A program made the translations under genes and the position numbers. Source: Micromonospora peucetia (GTDB lineage Bacteria; Actinomycetota; Actinomycetes; Mycobacteriales; Micromonosporaceae). Taken from it: DNA of 64,000 nt. Numbering within the stretch: the stretch's first letter is position 1; each line of letters starts with the position of its first letter. Location: assembly GCF_900091625.1 (NCBI RefSeq), contig NZ_FMIC01000002.1, forward strand, positions 6,882,001-6,946,000, given 5' to 3'. Under the pieces are notes generated by a model, which saw only the letters and a list, made by a program, of their open reading frames with translations, searched no databases and was not told the DNA's origin. Of the stretch, positions 33,499 to 41,896 are shown piece after piece.

Positions 33499-35424
33499 TC
33501 AGGCCTCCTTGGCGCGCGGGTTGCGGGACGTGGTCGGCTCGACCGTCCGGGGTGGCAGCGCCCGCCCGAGACCGCTGACCCGCGGGGACATGAACGCGGA
33601 AGTGCGGGCGAACATCGTCATGATCGGGTGTCGGAAGAGGAAGACCACGACGAGGTCCAGCACCGTGGCCAGGCCGAGGGCGAAGGCGAAGCCCTTCACC
33701 GTTCCGACCGAGACCACGTAGAGCACCACCGCCGACATCAGCGTGATCGCGTTGGCCGAGATGATCGTGCGGCGGGCCCGGATCCAGGCGCGCGGCACCG
33801 CGCTGCGCGGGCTACGCCCCTCCCGGATCTCGTCCTTCAGTCGTTCGAAGTAGATGACGAAGGAGTCCGCCGCCACACCGAGTGAGACGATCATGCCGGC
33901 GATGCCGGCGAGGGTGAGGGTGAAGCCGATCTGCCGGCCGAGCACCACCAGCGCGCCGAAGACCAGCAGCGCCGAGAGGATCAGGCTCAGGAAGATGACC
34001 GAGCCGAGCAGGCGGTAGTAGAAGAACGAGTAGATGATGACCAGCAGCATGCCGATGCCCGCCGCGAGCAGGCCGGCCCGCAGGTGGCTGGCGCCCAGGG
34101 TGGCGGTGACGTTCTGTTGCTCCTGCTCCTCGAAGGTCACCGGCAGCGCGCCGTAACGCAGCTGACCGGCCAGCGTGTTGGCGTCACGCTGGTTGAAGTT
34201 GCCGGTGATCTGCGAGTTGCCCGTCAGCACACCCTGGATCTCGGGCGAGGAGACGATCTCGTTGTCCAGCACGACGGCCACCCGGCACTTGCCGTCCTGG
34301 CCGAGGGCGGTGGCGTCGCAGGCCTGGGCCTCGTTGTTGAACGCCTCGCGGGTCAGGTTGGTCCACTTCGTCTGGCCGTCGCCCGTGAAGTCGAGGCTGA
34401 CCACCCACTGGCTGGTCTGGTCCATCACCCCACTGGCGCCCTTCACGTCGGTGCCGAGCACCTTCGCCTGGTCGAGCAGGTACTTCGCGGCGCCGTCCTC
34501 GCAGGCCACCACCTGCTGGTCGGGGGCGGAGATCGACGCCGGGGGGCGCTTGTCGAGCTGGGCGCAGCTGATCTGCGGCACGTTGAACTGCATCGTCGCC
34601 GGCAGCACCGCGACCTCGCGCGGCTCCAGGGTGGCGAACGGCTTGAGCTTCTCGGCCAGCGACGGGTCGGCGGTCAGGTCGGCCGGGGCCTGGAGCCCGC
34701 TCGCGGCGGCCCAGGCGGGGGCGCCGACCTTCTGCTCGACGGCCTTGCGCTGGTCCTCGACGCTCTGCGGCACCGGCTCCTCGCTGGCGCTCGGCGTCGG
34801 GGTCGCGGCGCCGGACGAGGGGGTGGCGCTCGGCGAGGCCGACGCGCTGGCGCTCGGGGCCGGGGCCATCCCGCCCTGACCACCGGTCGCCGACGGGGTC
34901 ACCTTCGGCCCGGCGCTGCCCGACGGGGCGGCGCTGCCCGAGGGGACGGCGCTGCCCGAGGGGGCCGGTGCCGCGCTGCCCGACGGGCTCGGGGCGGGCG
35001 CCGGGGCGGCGGTCGCGCCGCTGCCGTCGGCCGCCTTGAGCACCTTGCGGAAGCGCAGCTCGGCGGCGCTGCCCACCTCGGTCAGGTCGCGGTTCTCACC
35101 GGGCAGGGAGATCACGATGTTGCGGTTGCCCTCGGTGACCACCTCGGCCTCGGCGACGCCGAAGGCGTTGACCCGGCTCTCGATGATCTGGCGGGCCTCT
35201 TCGAGGTTCTCCGCCGTGGGGGGCCGGCCGTCGACGCTGTTGGTCGCCTCCAGCGTCAGTCGGGTGCCGCCGACGAGGTCCAGACCGAGCTTGGGCTCGA
35301 GCCGTTCCTTCAAGCCGCCGCTGGCGCCGCCCGCGAAGAACACCAAAAGATAGAGGACGACAAAGATGAGCCCGAGCACGGCCAACTGCCGTCCGGGGCG
35401 CATCTGTCCCTGAGGTGGTGCCAC
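33499..35424 (-). CDS. secD: Protein translocase subunit SecD
   Basis: A 641-residue RND-type partner of SecF. First helix at about residues 13-33 (LAVLGLIFVVLYLLVFFAGG), then the conserved P1 domain (LGLDLVGGTRLTLEA), then helices 2-6 (GFTLTLAGIAGMIVSLGVAA, DSFVIYFERLKDEIREGRSP). Odd feature: residues about 132-219 are an Ala/Ser/Pro-rich low-complexity insertion inside the extracytoplasmic region. The GTG at 35424 follows AGGGAGACAGGA, preferred over a longer frame to 35547. It is the middle gene of the yajC-secD-secF group; yajC is 258 nt upstream. Confidence 0.95.
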   Translation of the reverse strand: MAPPQGQMRPGRQLAVLGLIFVVLYLLVFFAGGASGGLKERLEPKLGLDLVGGTRLTLEATNSVDGRPPTAENLEEARQIIESRVNAFGVAEAEVVTEGNRNIVISLPGENRDLTEVGSAAELRFRKVLKAADGSGATAAPAPAPSPSGSAAPAPSGSAVPSGSAAPSGSAGPKVTPSATGGQGGMAPAPSASASASPSATPSSGAATPTPSASEEPVPQSVEDQRKAVEQKVGAPAWAAASGLQAPADLTADPSLAEKLKPFATLEPREVAVLPATMQFNVPQISCAQLDKRPPASISAPDQQVVACEDGAAKYLLDQAKVLGTDVKGASGVMDQTSQWVVSLDFTGDGQTKWTNLTREAFNNEAQACDATALGQDGKCRVAVVLDNEIVSSPEIQGVLTGNSQITGNFNQRDANTLAGQLRYGALPVTFEEQEQQNVTATLGASHLRAGLLAAGIGMLLVIIYSFFYYRLLGSVIFLSLILSALLVFGALVVLGRQIGFTLTLAGIAGMIVSLGVAADSFVIYFERLKDEIREGRSPRSAVPRAWIRARRTIISANAITLMSAVVLYVVSVGTVKGFAFALGLATVLDLVVVFLFRHPIMTMFARTSAFMSPRVSGLGRALPPRTVEPTTSRNPRAKEA

Positions 35425-35682
35425 GGCTGTCCTGTCTCCCTGTACGGTCGCGCCGCTGCTGCGGCGGGGGTCGGCCGGTCCGTCCGGCGGTTCCGACGGT
35501 CCGGCGTCGGGGGCCGAACCCCGGCTCCGCGGCTCGGCGTGAGGCACCGAGCGGAACGGGACGGGACGGCTTCCGACGTCGGGCCCAACTATCCTGTTTT
35601 CACGTCGCCTCCGCTGCCCCGTCGGGTGAACTGGTCACCGGAGGCCGGCGACCGACAACCCGTGCGGGACGGGGAGCAACCG

Positions 35683-36024
35683 TCACTCCTTGACGACGTC
35701 CGCGTCCTCGGCGACCGGCTCGGCGGGGCGTTCCGCCTGGCTGACCACCCGGGCGATGGCCGGACGGGCGTACCGGGTCTGCACACCGGGCGCGACCTCG
35801 AGCAGGACGGTGTCGTCGTCCACGCCGGTGACCGTGCCGTAGAGCCCACCGATGGTGACCACCTCGTCGCCGGGGGCGAGGGAGGACTGCATGGACGTCG
35901 CCTCACGGCGGCGCTTCTGCTGGGGGCGGATCATCATGAAATACATGACGCCGAAGAGCAGAGCGATCATGAGGATCGGCGTCAGGCTGCCGGCACCCCC
36001 GCCGCCCTCTGCTGCGTAAAGCAC
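35683..36024 (-). CDS. yajC: Preprotein translocase accessory subunit YajC
   Basis: Small single-helix protein associated with SecDF. The 113 residues show the membrane segment TPILMIALLFGVMYFMMIRP, the basic QQKRRRE motif, and the conserved LAPGDEVVTIGGLYGTVTGV. A Glu/Ala/Val-rich tail follows. The GTG at 36024 is chosen because GGGAAGG lies 9 nt upstream; an ATG six codons earlier (36042) is possible. The gap of 258 nt to secD is unusually large for this pair and may hold a separate promoter. Confidence 0.92.
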   Translation of the reverse strand: MLYAAEGGGGAGSLTPILMIALLFGVMYFMMIRPQQKRRREATSMQSSLAPGDEVVTIGGLYGTVTGVDDDTVLLEVAPGVQTRYARPAIARVVSQAERPAEPVAEDADVVKE

Positions 36025-36162
36025 GGTGAAAGACCTTCCCATTGGCCCCCGGTCCGACGCGGGCGCGCCGGAGCGGAGGCGGATTCTCACGTCCTGTACA
36101 GACCGGCGCGAGTCTAATCCCTGCACCTGGGAACGCCGAATGCGGCACAGATCACGTTCGCA

Positions 36163-37233
36163 TCACGGCTGATCGGCGTCCATCGAGAACAGATCGGGCA
36201 CGGGAGGGGTATCCATACCAAATGTACCATTCGGCGGCGTACGGCCCAGGTGCCGCCAGGCGGCCTCGGTGGCGACCCGGCCGCGCGGCGTACGGGCCAG
36301 CAGACCGGCCCGGACCAGGAACGGCTCGCAGACCTCCTCGACCGTGTCCGGCTGTTCCCCCACCGCCACGGCCAGCGTGGACAGGCCGACCGGCCCACCC
36401 CGGAAGGAGTCGACCAGCGCGGTCAGCACCGCCCGGTCCAGCCGGTCCAGACCCAGCGCGTCGACGTCGTACACCTTCAGGGCGGCCCGGGCGGTCTCCA
36501 GGGTGACCACGCCGTCGGCCCGGACCTCGGCGAAGTCGCGGACCCGGCGCAGCAGCCGGTTGGCGATCCGGGGCGTTCCCCGGGAGCGGCCGGCGACCTC
36601 GGCGGCGCCCTCGTCGGTGATCGGCACGCCGAGGATCCGGGCGGAGCGGCGCAGCAGCACCTCCAGGTCGGCCGGCGAGTAGAAGTCGAGGTGCGCGACG
36701 AAGCCGAACCGGTCGCGCATCGGCCCGGTGAGCAGCCCGGAGCGGGTGGTCGCGCCGACCAGGGTGAACGGCTCGACGTCCAACGGGATCGCCGTCGCGC
36801 CCGGGCCCTTGCCGACGATCACGTCGACCCGGAAGTCTTCCATCGCGCTGTAGAGCAACTCCTCCGCCGGCTTGGCGATCCGGTGGATCTCGTCGATGAA
36901 GAGCACGTCGCCCTCGGTGAGGCTGGTCAGGATCGCCGCCAGGTCGCCCGAGCGCTCGATCACCGGGCCGCTGGTCACCCGGATGCCCGAGCCCAGCTCG
37001 GCGGCGACGATGTTGGCCAGGGTGGTCTTCCCGAGCCCGGGCGGGCCCGACAGCAGGATGTGGTCGGGCGGGGAGCCGCGCCGCATCGCGCCCTGGAGCA
37101 GCAGGTCGAGCTGGTCGCGGACCCGGTGCTGGGCGATGAACTCCTCCAGCCGCTTCGGCCGGACGGTGGCCTCCGCGTCCAGGTCGGCGTCGTGCACGTA
37201 GGCGGAGACCAGGCCGTTGTCGGGGCCGGTCAT
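36163..37233 (-). CDS. ruvB: Holliday junction branch migration helicase RuvB
   Basis: AAA+ motor that drives branch migration with RuvA. The 356 residues contain [18 protein letters not shown], Walker [15 protein letters not shown], Walker [11 protein letters not shown], the beta-hairpin region that contacts RuvA, sensor [18 protein letters not shown] and the C-terminal winged helix ([36 protein letters not shown]). It overlaps ruvA by 4 nt. The three ruv genes form one leftward operon with ruvC first. Confidence 0.96.
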   Translation of the reverse strand: MTGPDNGLVSAYVHDADLDAEATVRPKRLEEFIAQHRVRDQLDLLLQGAMRRGSPPDHILLSGPPGLGKTTLANIVAAELGSGIRVTSGPVIERSGDLAAILTSLTEGDVLFIDEIHRIAKPAEELLYSAMEDFRVDVIVGKGPGATAIPLDVEPFTLVGATTRSGLLTGPMRDRFGFVAHLDFYSPADLEVLLRRSARILGVPITDEGAAEVAGRSRGTPRIANRLLRRVRDFAEVRADGVVTLETARAALKVYDVDALGLDRLDRAVLTALVDSFRGGPVGLSTLAVAVGEQPDTVEEVCEPFLVRAGLLARTPRGRVATEAAWRHLGRTPPNGTFGMDTPPVPDLFSMDADQP

Positions 37234-37832
37234 CGGGTGCGGCCCAGCAGCCGGATGGCCTGCTTGAGCAGGACCGGCACCGGCGGGACCTCACCGTCGA
37301 CGGTCTGCGCCACGGCGGCCACCGCCTGGTCGGCCTGACCGGCTGTCCAGCCGAGCCCGACCAGCGCCTGACGGACCTGCTCGGGCCAGGCCCCGCCGGT
37401 GACCCCGGCTGCGCCGTCGGCGCCGACCGGCACCGGGCCGACCCGGTCGCGCAGCTCCAGGACCAGTCGCTCCGCGCCCTTCTTGCCGATGCCGGGCACC
37501 CGGGTCAGCGCGGCGGTGTCGGCGTTGGCGATCGCCTTGCGCACCGCGTCGGGGGTGTGCACGGCGAGCACGGCCTGAGCCAGCCGGGGACCGACGCCGC
37601 TGGCGGTCTGGAGCAGCTCGAAAAGCTGTTTGGCGTCGTCGTCGGCGAAGCCGTAGAGGGTGAGCGAATCCTCCCGGACGATCAGGCTGGTGGCCAGCCG
37701 GGCGGGCTGGCCGACCCGCAGGTCCGCGAGGGTGCCGGGAGCGCACTGCACCGCCAGGCCCACCCCGCCGACCTCCACCACGGCGTGGTCCGGACCGGTC
37801 GCGGTCACCACCCCGCGCACGCTGGCGATCAT
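37230..37832 (-). CDS. ruvA: Holliday junction binding protein RuvA
   Basis: Tetrameric junction-binding partner of RuvB. The 200 residues begin [20 protein letters not shown] (OB fold). The central helix-hairpin-helix pair is [17 protein letters not shown] and [20 protein letters not shown], and the C-terminal RuvB-binding domain is [19 protein letters not shown]. The ATG at 37832 is preceded by GAGGAGGAGCCAG and overlaps ruvC by 4 nt. Confidence 0.96.
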   Translation of the reverse strand: MIASVRGVVTATGPDHAVVEVGGVGLAVQCAPGTLADLRVGQPARLATSLIVREDSLTLYGFADDDAKQLFELLQTASGVGPRLAQAVLAVHTPDAVRKAIANADTAALTRVPGIGKKGAERLVLELRDRVGPVPVGADGAAGVTGGAWPEQVRQALVGLGWTAGQADQAVAAVAQTVDGEVPPVPVLLKQAIRLLGRTR

Positions 37833-38356
37833 CTGGCTCCTCCTCGTCGTACCCGGTCGGCCGCGGCGGCCAGCTTGGAGCGCGTCCCGCCGCGCCACAC
37901 GTGACAGATGGCCAGGGCCAGGGCGTCGGCGGCGTCGGCCGGCCTCGGCGGCTCGGCCAGCCGCAGCAGCCGGGTGACCATGGCGGTCATCTGCGCCTTG
38001 TCGGCCTGCCCGGAGCCGGTCACGGCCGCCTTCACCTCGCTGGGCGTGTAGGTCTGCACGGGCAGCCCGGCGCGGGCGCCGGCGAGCACGGCGATCCCGC
38101 TGGCCTGGGCGGTGCCCATCACGGTGCGGACGTTGTGCTGGCTGAAGACCCGCTCGACGGCGACGCTGTCCGGCCGGTGCTCGGCGACCAGGTCGGTGAG
38201 CGAACGGTCCAGATGCAGCAGGCGCAGCGCCAGCTCGTCGCCCGGATCGGTCTGGACGACGTAGTAGGCGACCAGTGTGCAGGGCCGCCCCGGCACACCC
38301 TCCACCACGCCGACCCCGCACCGGGTCAGCCCCGGGTCGACGCCGAGCACGCGCAC
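37829..38356 (-). CDS. ruvC: Holliday junction resolvase RuvC
   Basis: RNase H-fold endonuclease resolving Holliday junctions. The 175 residues start [14 protein letters not shown] with the first catalytic Asp. The second acidic site is [12 protein letters not shown], the later one is in QADKAQM, and the last is in [16 protein letters not shown]. The GTG at 38356 follows GGGGGAGGAGG. In most actinobacteria yebC lies directly upstream of ruvC; here the next gene upstream is instead a divergent dehydrogenase. Confidence 0.95.
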   Translation of the reverse strand: MRVLGVDPGLTRCGVGVVEGVPGRPCTLVAYYVVQTDPGDELALRLLHLDRSLTDLVAEHRPDSVAVERVFSQHNVRTVMGTAQASGIAVLAGARAGLPVQTYTPSEVKAAVTGSGQADKAQMTAMVTRLLRLAEPPRPADAADALALAICHVWRGGTRSKLAAAADRVRRGGAR

Positions 38357-38548
38357 GCCGCCTCCTCCCCCAGCCGTCAGCAGTACGTGTGTTCGACACC
38401 CTACCGAGCCGGGCGACACCCCGCCGTCGGGGACACGCCGGGCAGGCCGACACGCCGCCCGGGCGCGCGGCGGCCACACAGTCCGGCCGTCGAGTATGTG
38501 TCACCGGCCCATGTGCCCCCGGACACACAGCTCGTAACTTCTTGCGCC

Positions 38549-39331
38549 ATGACGGCAGAACCCGTGGCGGTCCCCCACGTCGTACACGTCGACCTCGCCG
38601 GTCGTACCGCCCTGGTGACCGGGGGCGGGAGCGGCATCGGCCGGGCCTGCGCCCTACGGCTGGGCGCCGCCGGGGCCCGGGTGCTGGTGGTGGACCGCAA
38701 CATCGAGGCGGCCGAGGAGGTGGCGGCGGAGGCCGGCGGGCGGGCCGCGGGCGTGGACCTGGCCGACCCCGACGCGGTGGACCGGCTCGACGCCGACGTG
38801 GACATCGTGGTGAACAACGCGGGCCTGCAGCACGTGGCGCCGGTGCAGGAGTTCTCCCCCGAGCGCTTCTCGCACCTGCACCGGGTGATGGTGGAGGCAC
38901 CGTTCCTGATCATCCGCCGGGCGCTGCCGCACATGTACGCCAGGGGCTGGGGGCGGATCGTGAACATCTCCTCGGTGCACGGACTGCGGGCCTCGCCGTA
39001 CAAGTCGGCGTACGTCTCCGCGAAACACGCGCTGGAGGGGCTGTCCAAGGTGGTCGCGCTGGAGGGCGCCGCGCACGGCGTCACCGCCAACTGCATCAAT
39101 CCGGCGTACGTGCGGACCGCGCTGGTGGAGAGCCAGATCGCCGACCAGGCCGCCAGCCACGGCATCCCGGAGAGCGAGGTGTTGGAGAAGATCATGCTGG
39201 CCCGGGCGGCGATCAAACGGCTGATCGAGCCGGAGGAGGTGTCCGAGCTGATGGCGTACCTCTGCTCACCGCCGGCGGCTTTCATCACGGGCGCGTCCAT
39301 CGCGCTCGACGGGGGCTGGACGGCGAACTAG
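38549..39331 (+). CDS. 3-hydroxybutyrate dehydrogenase (short-chain dehydrogenase)
   Basis: A 260-residue SDR enzyme, probably oxidising (R)-3-hydroxybutyrate to acetoacetate with NAD. The cofactor loop is TGGGSGIGRA, the NAG motif is VVNNAGLQHVAPVQEF, the catalytic residues are Ser in NISSVHGLRAS and YxxxK in YVSAKHALEG, and the C-terminal pattern NPAYVRTALVESQI is typical of 3HB dehydrogenases. No ribosome binding site is visible. A TAACTT hexamer ends 8 nt before the ATG, so the mRNA may be leaderless. It is coupled to the PucR-type regulator that follows (TAGTG overlap). Confidence 0.88.
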   Translation: MTAEPVAVPHVVHVDLAGRTALVTGGGSGIGRACALRLGAAGARVLVVDRNIEAAEEVAAEAGGRAAGVDLADPDAVDRLDADVDIVVNNAGLQHVAPVQEFSPERFSHLHRVMVEAPFLIIRRALPHMYARGWGRIVNISSVHGLRASPYKSAYVSAKHALEGLSKVVALEGAAHGVTANCINPAYVRTALVESQIADQAASHGIPESEVLEKIMLARAAIKRLIEPEEVSELMAYLCSPPAAFITGASIALDGGWTAN

Positions 39332-41265
39332 TGGCAAGCCGCACAATGTCGGTCATGTCGTCACCGGTGGAGTTCCTGGAACTGCTCGCCCGCGAGGCCG
39401 CCGCGGTGGAGTTCGAGGGGCCGCTCGTCGCCGCGCGCGCCGCCGGGCTGCCGTCCGAGCGGCTCGCCGAGCTGGAGCAGGCCAGGACGGTGGCGCTGCG
39501 GGTCCGCGCGCTGCTGGAACGCCGCCGCCGCCGGGAGATCGAGCTCTCCGGGCTGTACGACACGGTCAGCGACCTGGCCGGGCTGCGCGACCTGGACGAC
39601 GTGCTGCGCGCGATCGTGCACCGGGCGCGCAACCTGCTCGGCGCCGACGTCGCCTACATGACCCTCGACGACGACGAGCGCGGCGACACGTACATGCGGG
39701 TCACCGACGGTTCGGTCTCCGCCCGCTTCCAGCGGCTGCGGCTGCCGATGGGCGCCGGCCTCGGCGGACTGGTGGCCCAGTCCGGCGCCCCGTACGTCAC
39801 CGCGGACTACCCGCAGGACGAGCGGTTCCACCACACCGGCGAGATCGACGCCGGGGTGGGCGAGGAGGGCCTGGTGGCCATTCTCGGGGTGCCGCTGCGG
39901 CTCGGTTCGACCTCGATCGGGGTACTCTACGCGGCCAACCGCTCGGCCCGGCCGTTCGTCCGGGAGGAGGTGGCGCTGCTGGTGTCCCTCGCCGCGCACG
40001 CGGCGGTGGCGATCGACACCGCGCGGCTGCTCGGGGAGACGCAGGCGGCCCTGGAGGAGCTGTCGACGGCGAACACCACCATCCGGGCGCACAGCAGCTC
40101 GGTGGAGCGGGCCGCGGCGGCACACGACCGGATGACCGCGCTGGTGCTGCGCGGTGGCGGCGTGGAGGACGTCGCCGCGGCGGTCACCGACGTGCTCGGC
40201 GGGGCGCTGCTGGCGCTCGACGCGGAGGGCCGGCTGCTGGCCCGGGTCGGCGAGATCGAGGAGCCGGACCGGGCCGACATGGTGGAGGCGGTGGCCGCCT
40301 CGCGTACGGAGGGGCGCAGCGTGCGCCGGGGCCGGCTCTGGTACGCAGCGGTGGTGGCCGGGGCGGAGAACCTGGGCGCGCTGGTGCTGCGCCCCGACGA
40401 CGAGCTGGTCGACGCCGACCAGCGGATCCTGGAGCGGGCGTCCCTGGTGACGGCGCTGCTGCTGCTGTTCCGGCGTACCGTCGCCGAGGCGGAGGGGCGG
40501 GTCCGGGGCGAGCTGCTCGACGACCTGATCGCCCGGCCGCTGCGGGACACCGACGCGCTGCGCAGCCGGGCCCGCCGGCTCGGGGTGGACCTGGACGCGC
40601 CGTACGTGCTGGTGGCGGTCGGCGACGACGCGATCGCCGCGACCGGCTCGGCCCGGCAGCGGGTGCTCTCCTGGGCCACCACGTACGCCTCGACCCGCGG
40701 CGGGTTGGCGGCGGCGCGCGACGGTCGGGTGGTGCTGATGCTGCCGGGCCGGGACGCGGGCGGCAGCGCCCGGGCGGTGGCCCGGGACCTGTCCCGGGTG
40801 ACCGGCCGGCCGGTGACCGCCGGGGCGAGTGGCCCGTCGACGGGGCCGGCGTCGCTGGCCGCGACGTTCGCCGAGGCGGAGCGCTGCCTGACCGCGCTGG
40901 GCGCGCTGGGCCGCTCGGGGCAGGGGGCGAGCACGGCCGAGCTGGGCTTCGTCGGGCTGCTGCTGGGCGCGGTCGGCGACGGGGGCGACAAGGACGTGAA
41001 CCGGTTCCTGACCGCCACCGTGGGGCCGGTGGTCGACTACGACGCCCGGCGGGGCACGGCGCTGGTGAAGACCCTGGAGGCGTACTTCGGGGTGGGCGGC
41101 AGCCTGGCCCGGGCCGCCGAGCTGCTGCACGTGCACGTCAACACGGTCACCCAGCGGCTGGAGCGGGTCGGGCAGCTGCTCGGCGCGGACTGGCAGAAGC
41201 CGCAGCGGGCGCTGGAGGTGCAGCTGGCCCTGCGCCTGCACCGCCTGCGTACGCCGACCGGCTGA
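39331..41265 (+). CDS. GAF domain-containing PucR-family transcriptional regulator
   Basis: A 644-residue regulator. Residues about 75-230 form a GAF sensor (LRDLDDVLRAIVHRARNLLG, YVTADYPQDERFHH, FVREEVALLVSLAAHAAVAI). The middle region resembles the CdaR GGDEF-like domain. The C-terminus carries the PucR helix-turn-helix (GGSLARAAELLHVHVNTVTQ, LEVQLALRLHRLR). The GTG at 39331 overlaps the dehydrogenase stop (TAGTG), implying coupling; ATG at 39346 or 39355 are alternatives. It probably regulates the dehydrogenase or related short-chain fatty acid metabolism in response to a small molecule. Confidence 0.88.
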   Translation: MASRTMSVMSSPVEFLELLAREAAAVEFEGPLVAARAAGLPSERLAELEQARTVALRVRALLERRRRREIELSGLYDTVSDLAGLRDLDDVLRAIVHRARNLLGADVAYMTLDDDERGDTYMRVTDGSVSARFQRLRLPMGAGLGGLVAQSGAPYVTADYPQDERFHHTGEIDAGVGEEGLVAILGVPLRLGSTSIGVLYAANRSARPFVREEVALLVSLAAHAAVAIDTARLLGETQAALEELSTANTTIRAHSSSVERAAAAHDRMTALVLRGGGVEDVAAAVTDVLGGALLALDAEGRLLARVGEIEEPDRADMVEAVAASRTEGRSVRRGRLWYAAVVAGAENLGALVLRPDDELVDADQRILERASLVTALLLLFRRTVAEAEGRVRGELLDDLIARPLRDTDALRSRARRLGVDLDAPYVLVAVGDDAIAATGSARQRVLSWATTYASTRGGLAAARDGRVVLMLPGRDAGGSARAVARDLSRVTGRPVTAGASGPSTGPASLAATFAEAERCLTALGALGRSGQGASTAELGFVGLLLGAVGDGGDKDVNRFLTATVGPVVDYDARRGTALVKTLEAYFGVGGSLARAAELLHVHVNTVTQRLERVGQLLGADWQKPQRALEVQLALRLHRLRTPTG

Positions 41266-41280
41266 CCGCCGGGCGGTCAG
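41262..41280. terminator. Bidirectional hairpin between convergent pucR-like and tetR genes
   Basis: CTGACCGCC and GGCGGTCAG form a perfect inverted repeat around one G. The hairpin contains both stop codons (TGA at 41263 and, for the minus gene, TCA at 41277), so it can terminate both convergent genes. Confidence 0.65.
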
Positions 41281-41885
41281 CGGGCGCGGAGGCCGTCCAG
41301 GACGCCGTCGACGATCCGCTCGGCGAGGGTCGCCTCGTCAAGGTCGGGGTGCCAGCGCATCACCCGCTGCACCAGCATCGGGCCGGTCAGCATCGCCATG
41401 GCCACCTCGACGTCGAGATCCGCGCGGAGCTCGCCGGAGCGCACCCCGCGCCGCAGCACCTCGCGCATCATCTCGCGCCGGGGCTCGATGATGTTCTGGT
41501 AGAGCTGGTACTGCTCGGGGCTGCGGTTGACCTCCGGCACCAGGCAGGGCATGATCCGCGCCGCCCGCGGGTCGATGTGGTGGCCGACCGCGCCGACCAG
41601 CAGGATCAGGTCGTCGCGGACCGGGCCGCCGGTGGGCTCCGGCGGGGTGCCCTTGAGCGTTCGCAGGGCGTCGCGCAGCAGCGCCTCCTTGCCCGGCCAG
41701 CGGCGGTAGATGGTCGCCTTGCCGACCCCGGCGCGGGCGGCGATCGCCTCGATCGAGATCGCCTCGATCGTGCTGCCCTCGGCGAGCAGGTCGAGGGTCG
41801 CCTCGATGATCGCCTCGGCCGCGCGGACGCTCCTCGGCCGCCCGGGCGGCCGAGGAGCGTCCGCGGTGGAAGTCATGTCGGACAT
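41277..41885 (-). CDS. TetR-family repressor of the adjacent DHA2 exporter
   Basis: A 202-residue regulator. The helix-turn-helix is IEAIAARAGVGKATIYRRW near residues 45-63, preceded by the common GRPRSVRAAEAIIEATLDLL, and the C-terminal ligand domain contains RREMMREVLRRGVRSGELRA, matching TetR_C groups that pair with drug exporters. It lies 11 nt downstream of the MFS gene on the same strand and is probably in the same transcript. The codons for residues about 7-21 form a perfect 44-bp palindrome. Likely binds the 21-bp operator at 43545-43565. Confidence 0.9.
   Translation of the reverse strand: MSDMTSTADAPRPPGRPRSVRAAEAIIEATLDLLAEGSTIEAISIEAIAARAGVGKATIYRRWPGKEALLRDALRTLKGTPPEPTGGPVRDDLILLVGAVGHHIDPRAARIMPCLVPEVNRSPEQYQLYQNIIEPRREMMREVLRRGVRSGELRADLDVEVAMAMLTGPMLVQRVMRWHPDLDEATLAERIVDGVLDGLRAR
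41822..41865. repeat. Perfect 44-bp palindrome inside the tetR coding sequence
   Basis: Every base from 41822 to 41843 pairs with its partner in 41844-41865, with no loop: CGCGGACGCTCCTCGGCCGC then CC, and the complement. Because the symmetry is in codon phase, both strands encode the peptide DAPRPPGRPRSV. Such a structure could cruciform or fold in mRNA near the tetR start. Confidence 0.92.
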
Positions 41886-41896
41886 TGTTCCCGAAG

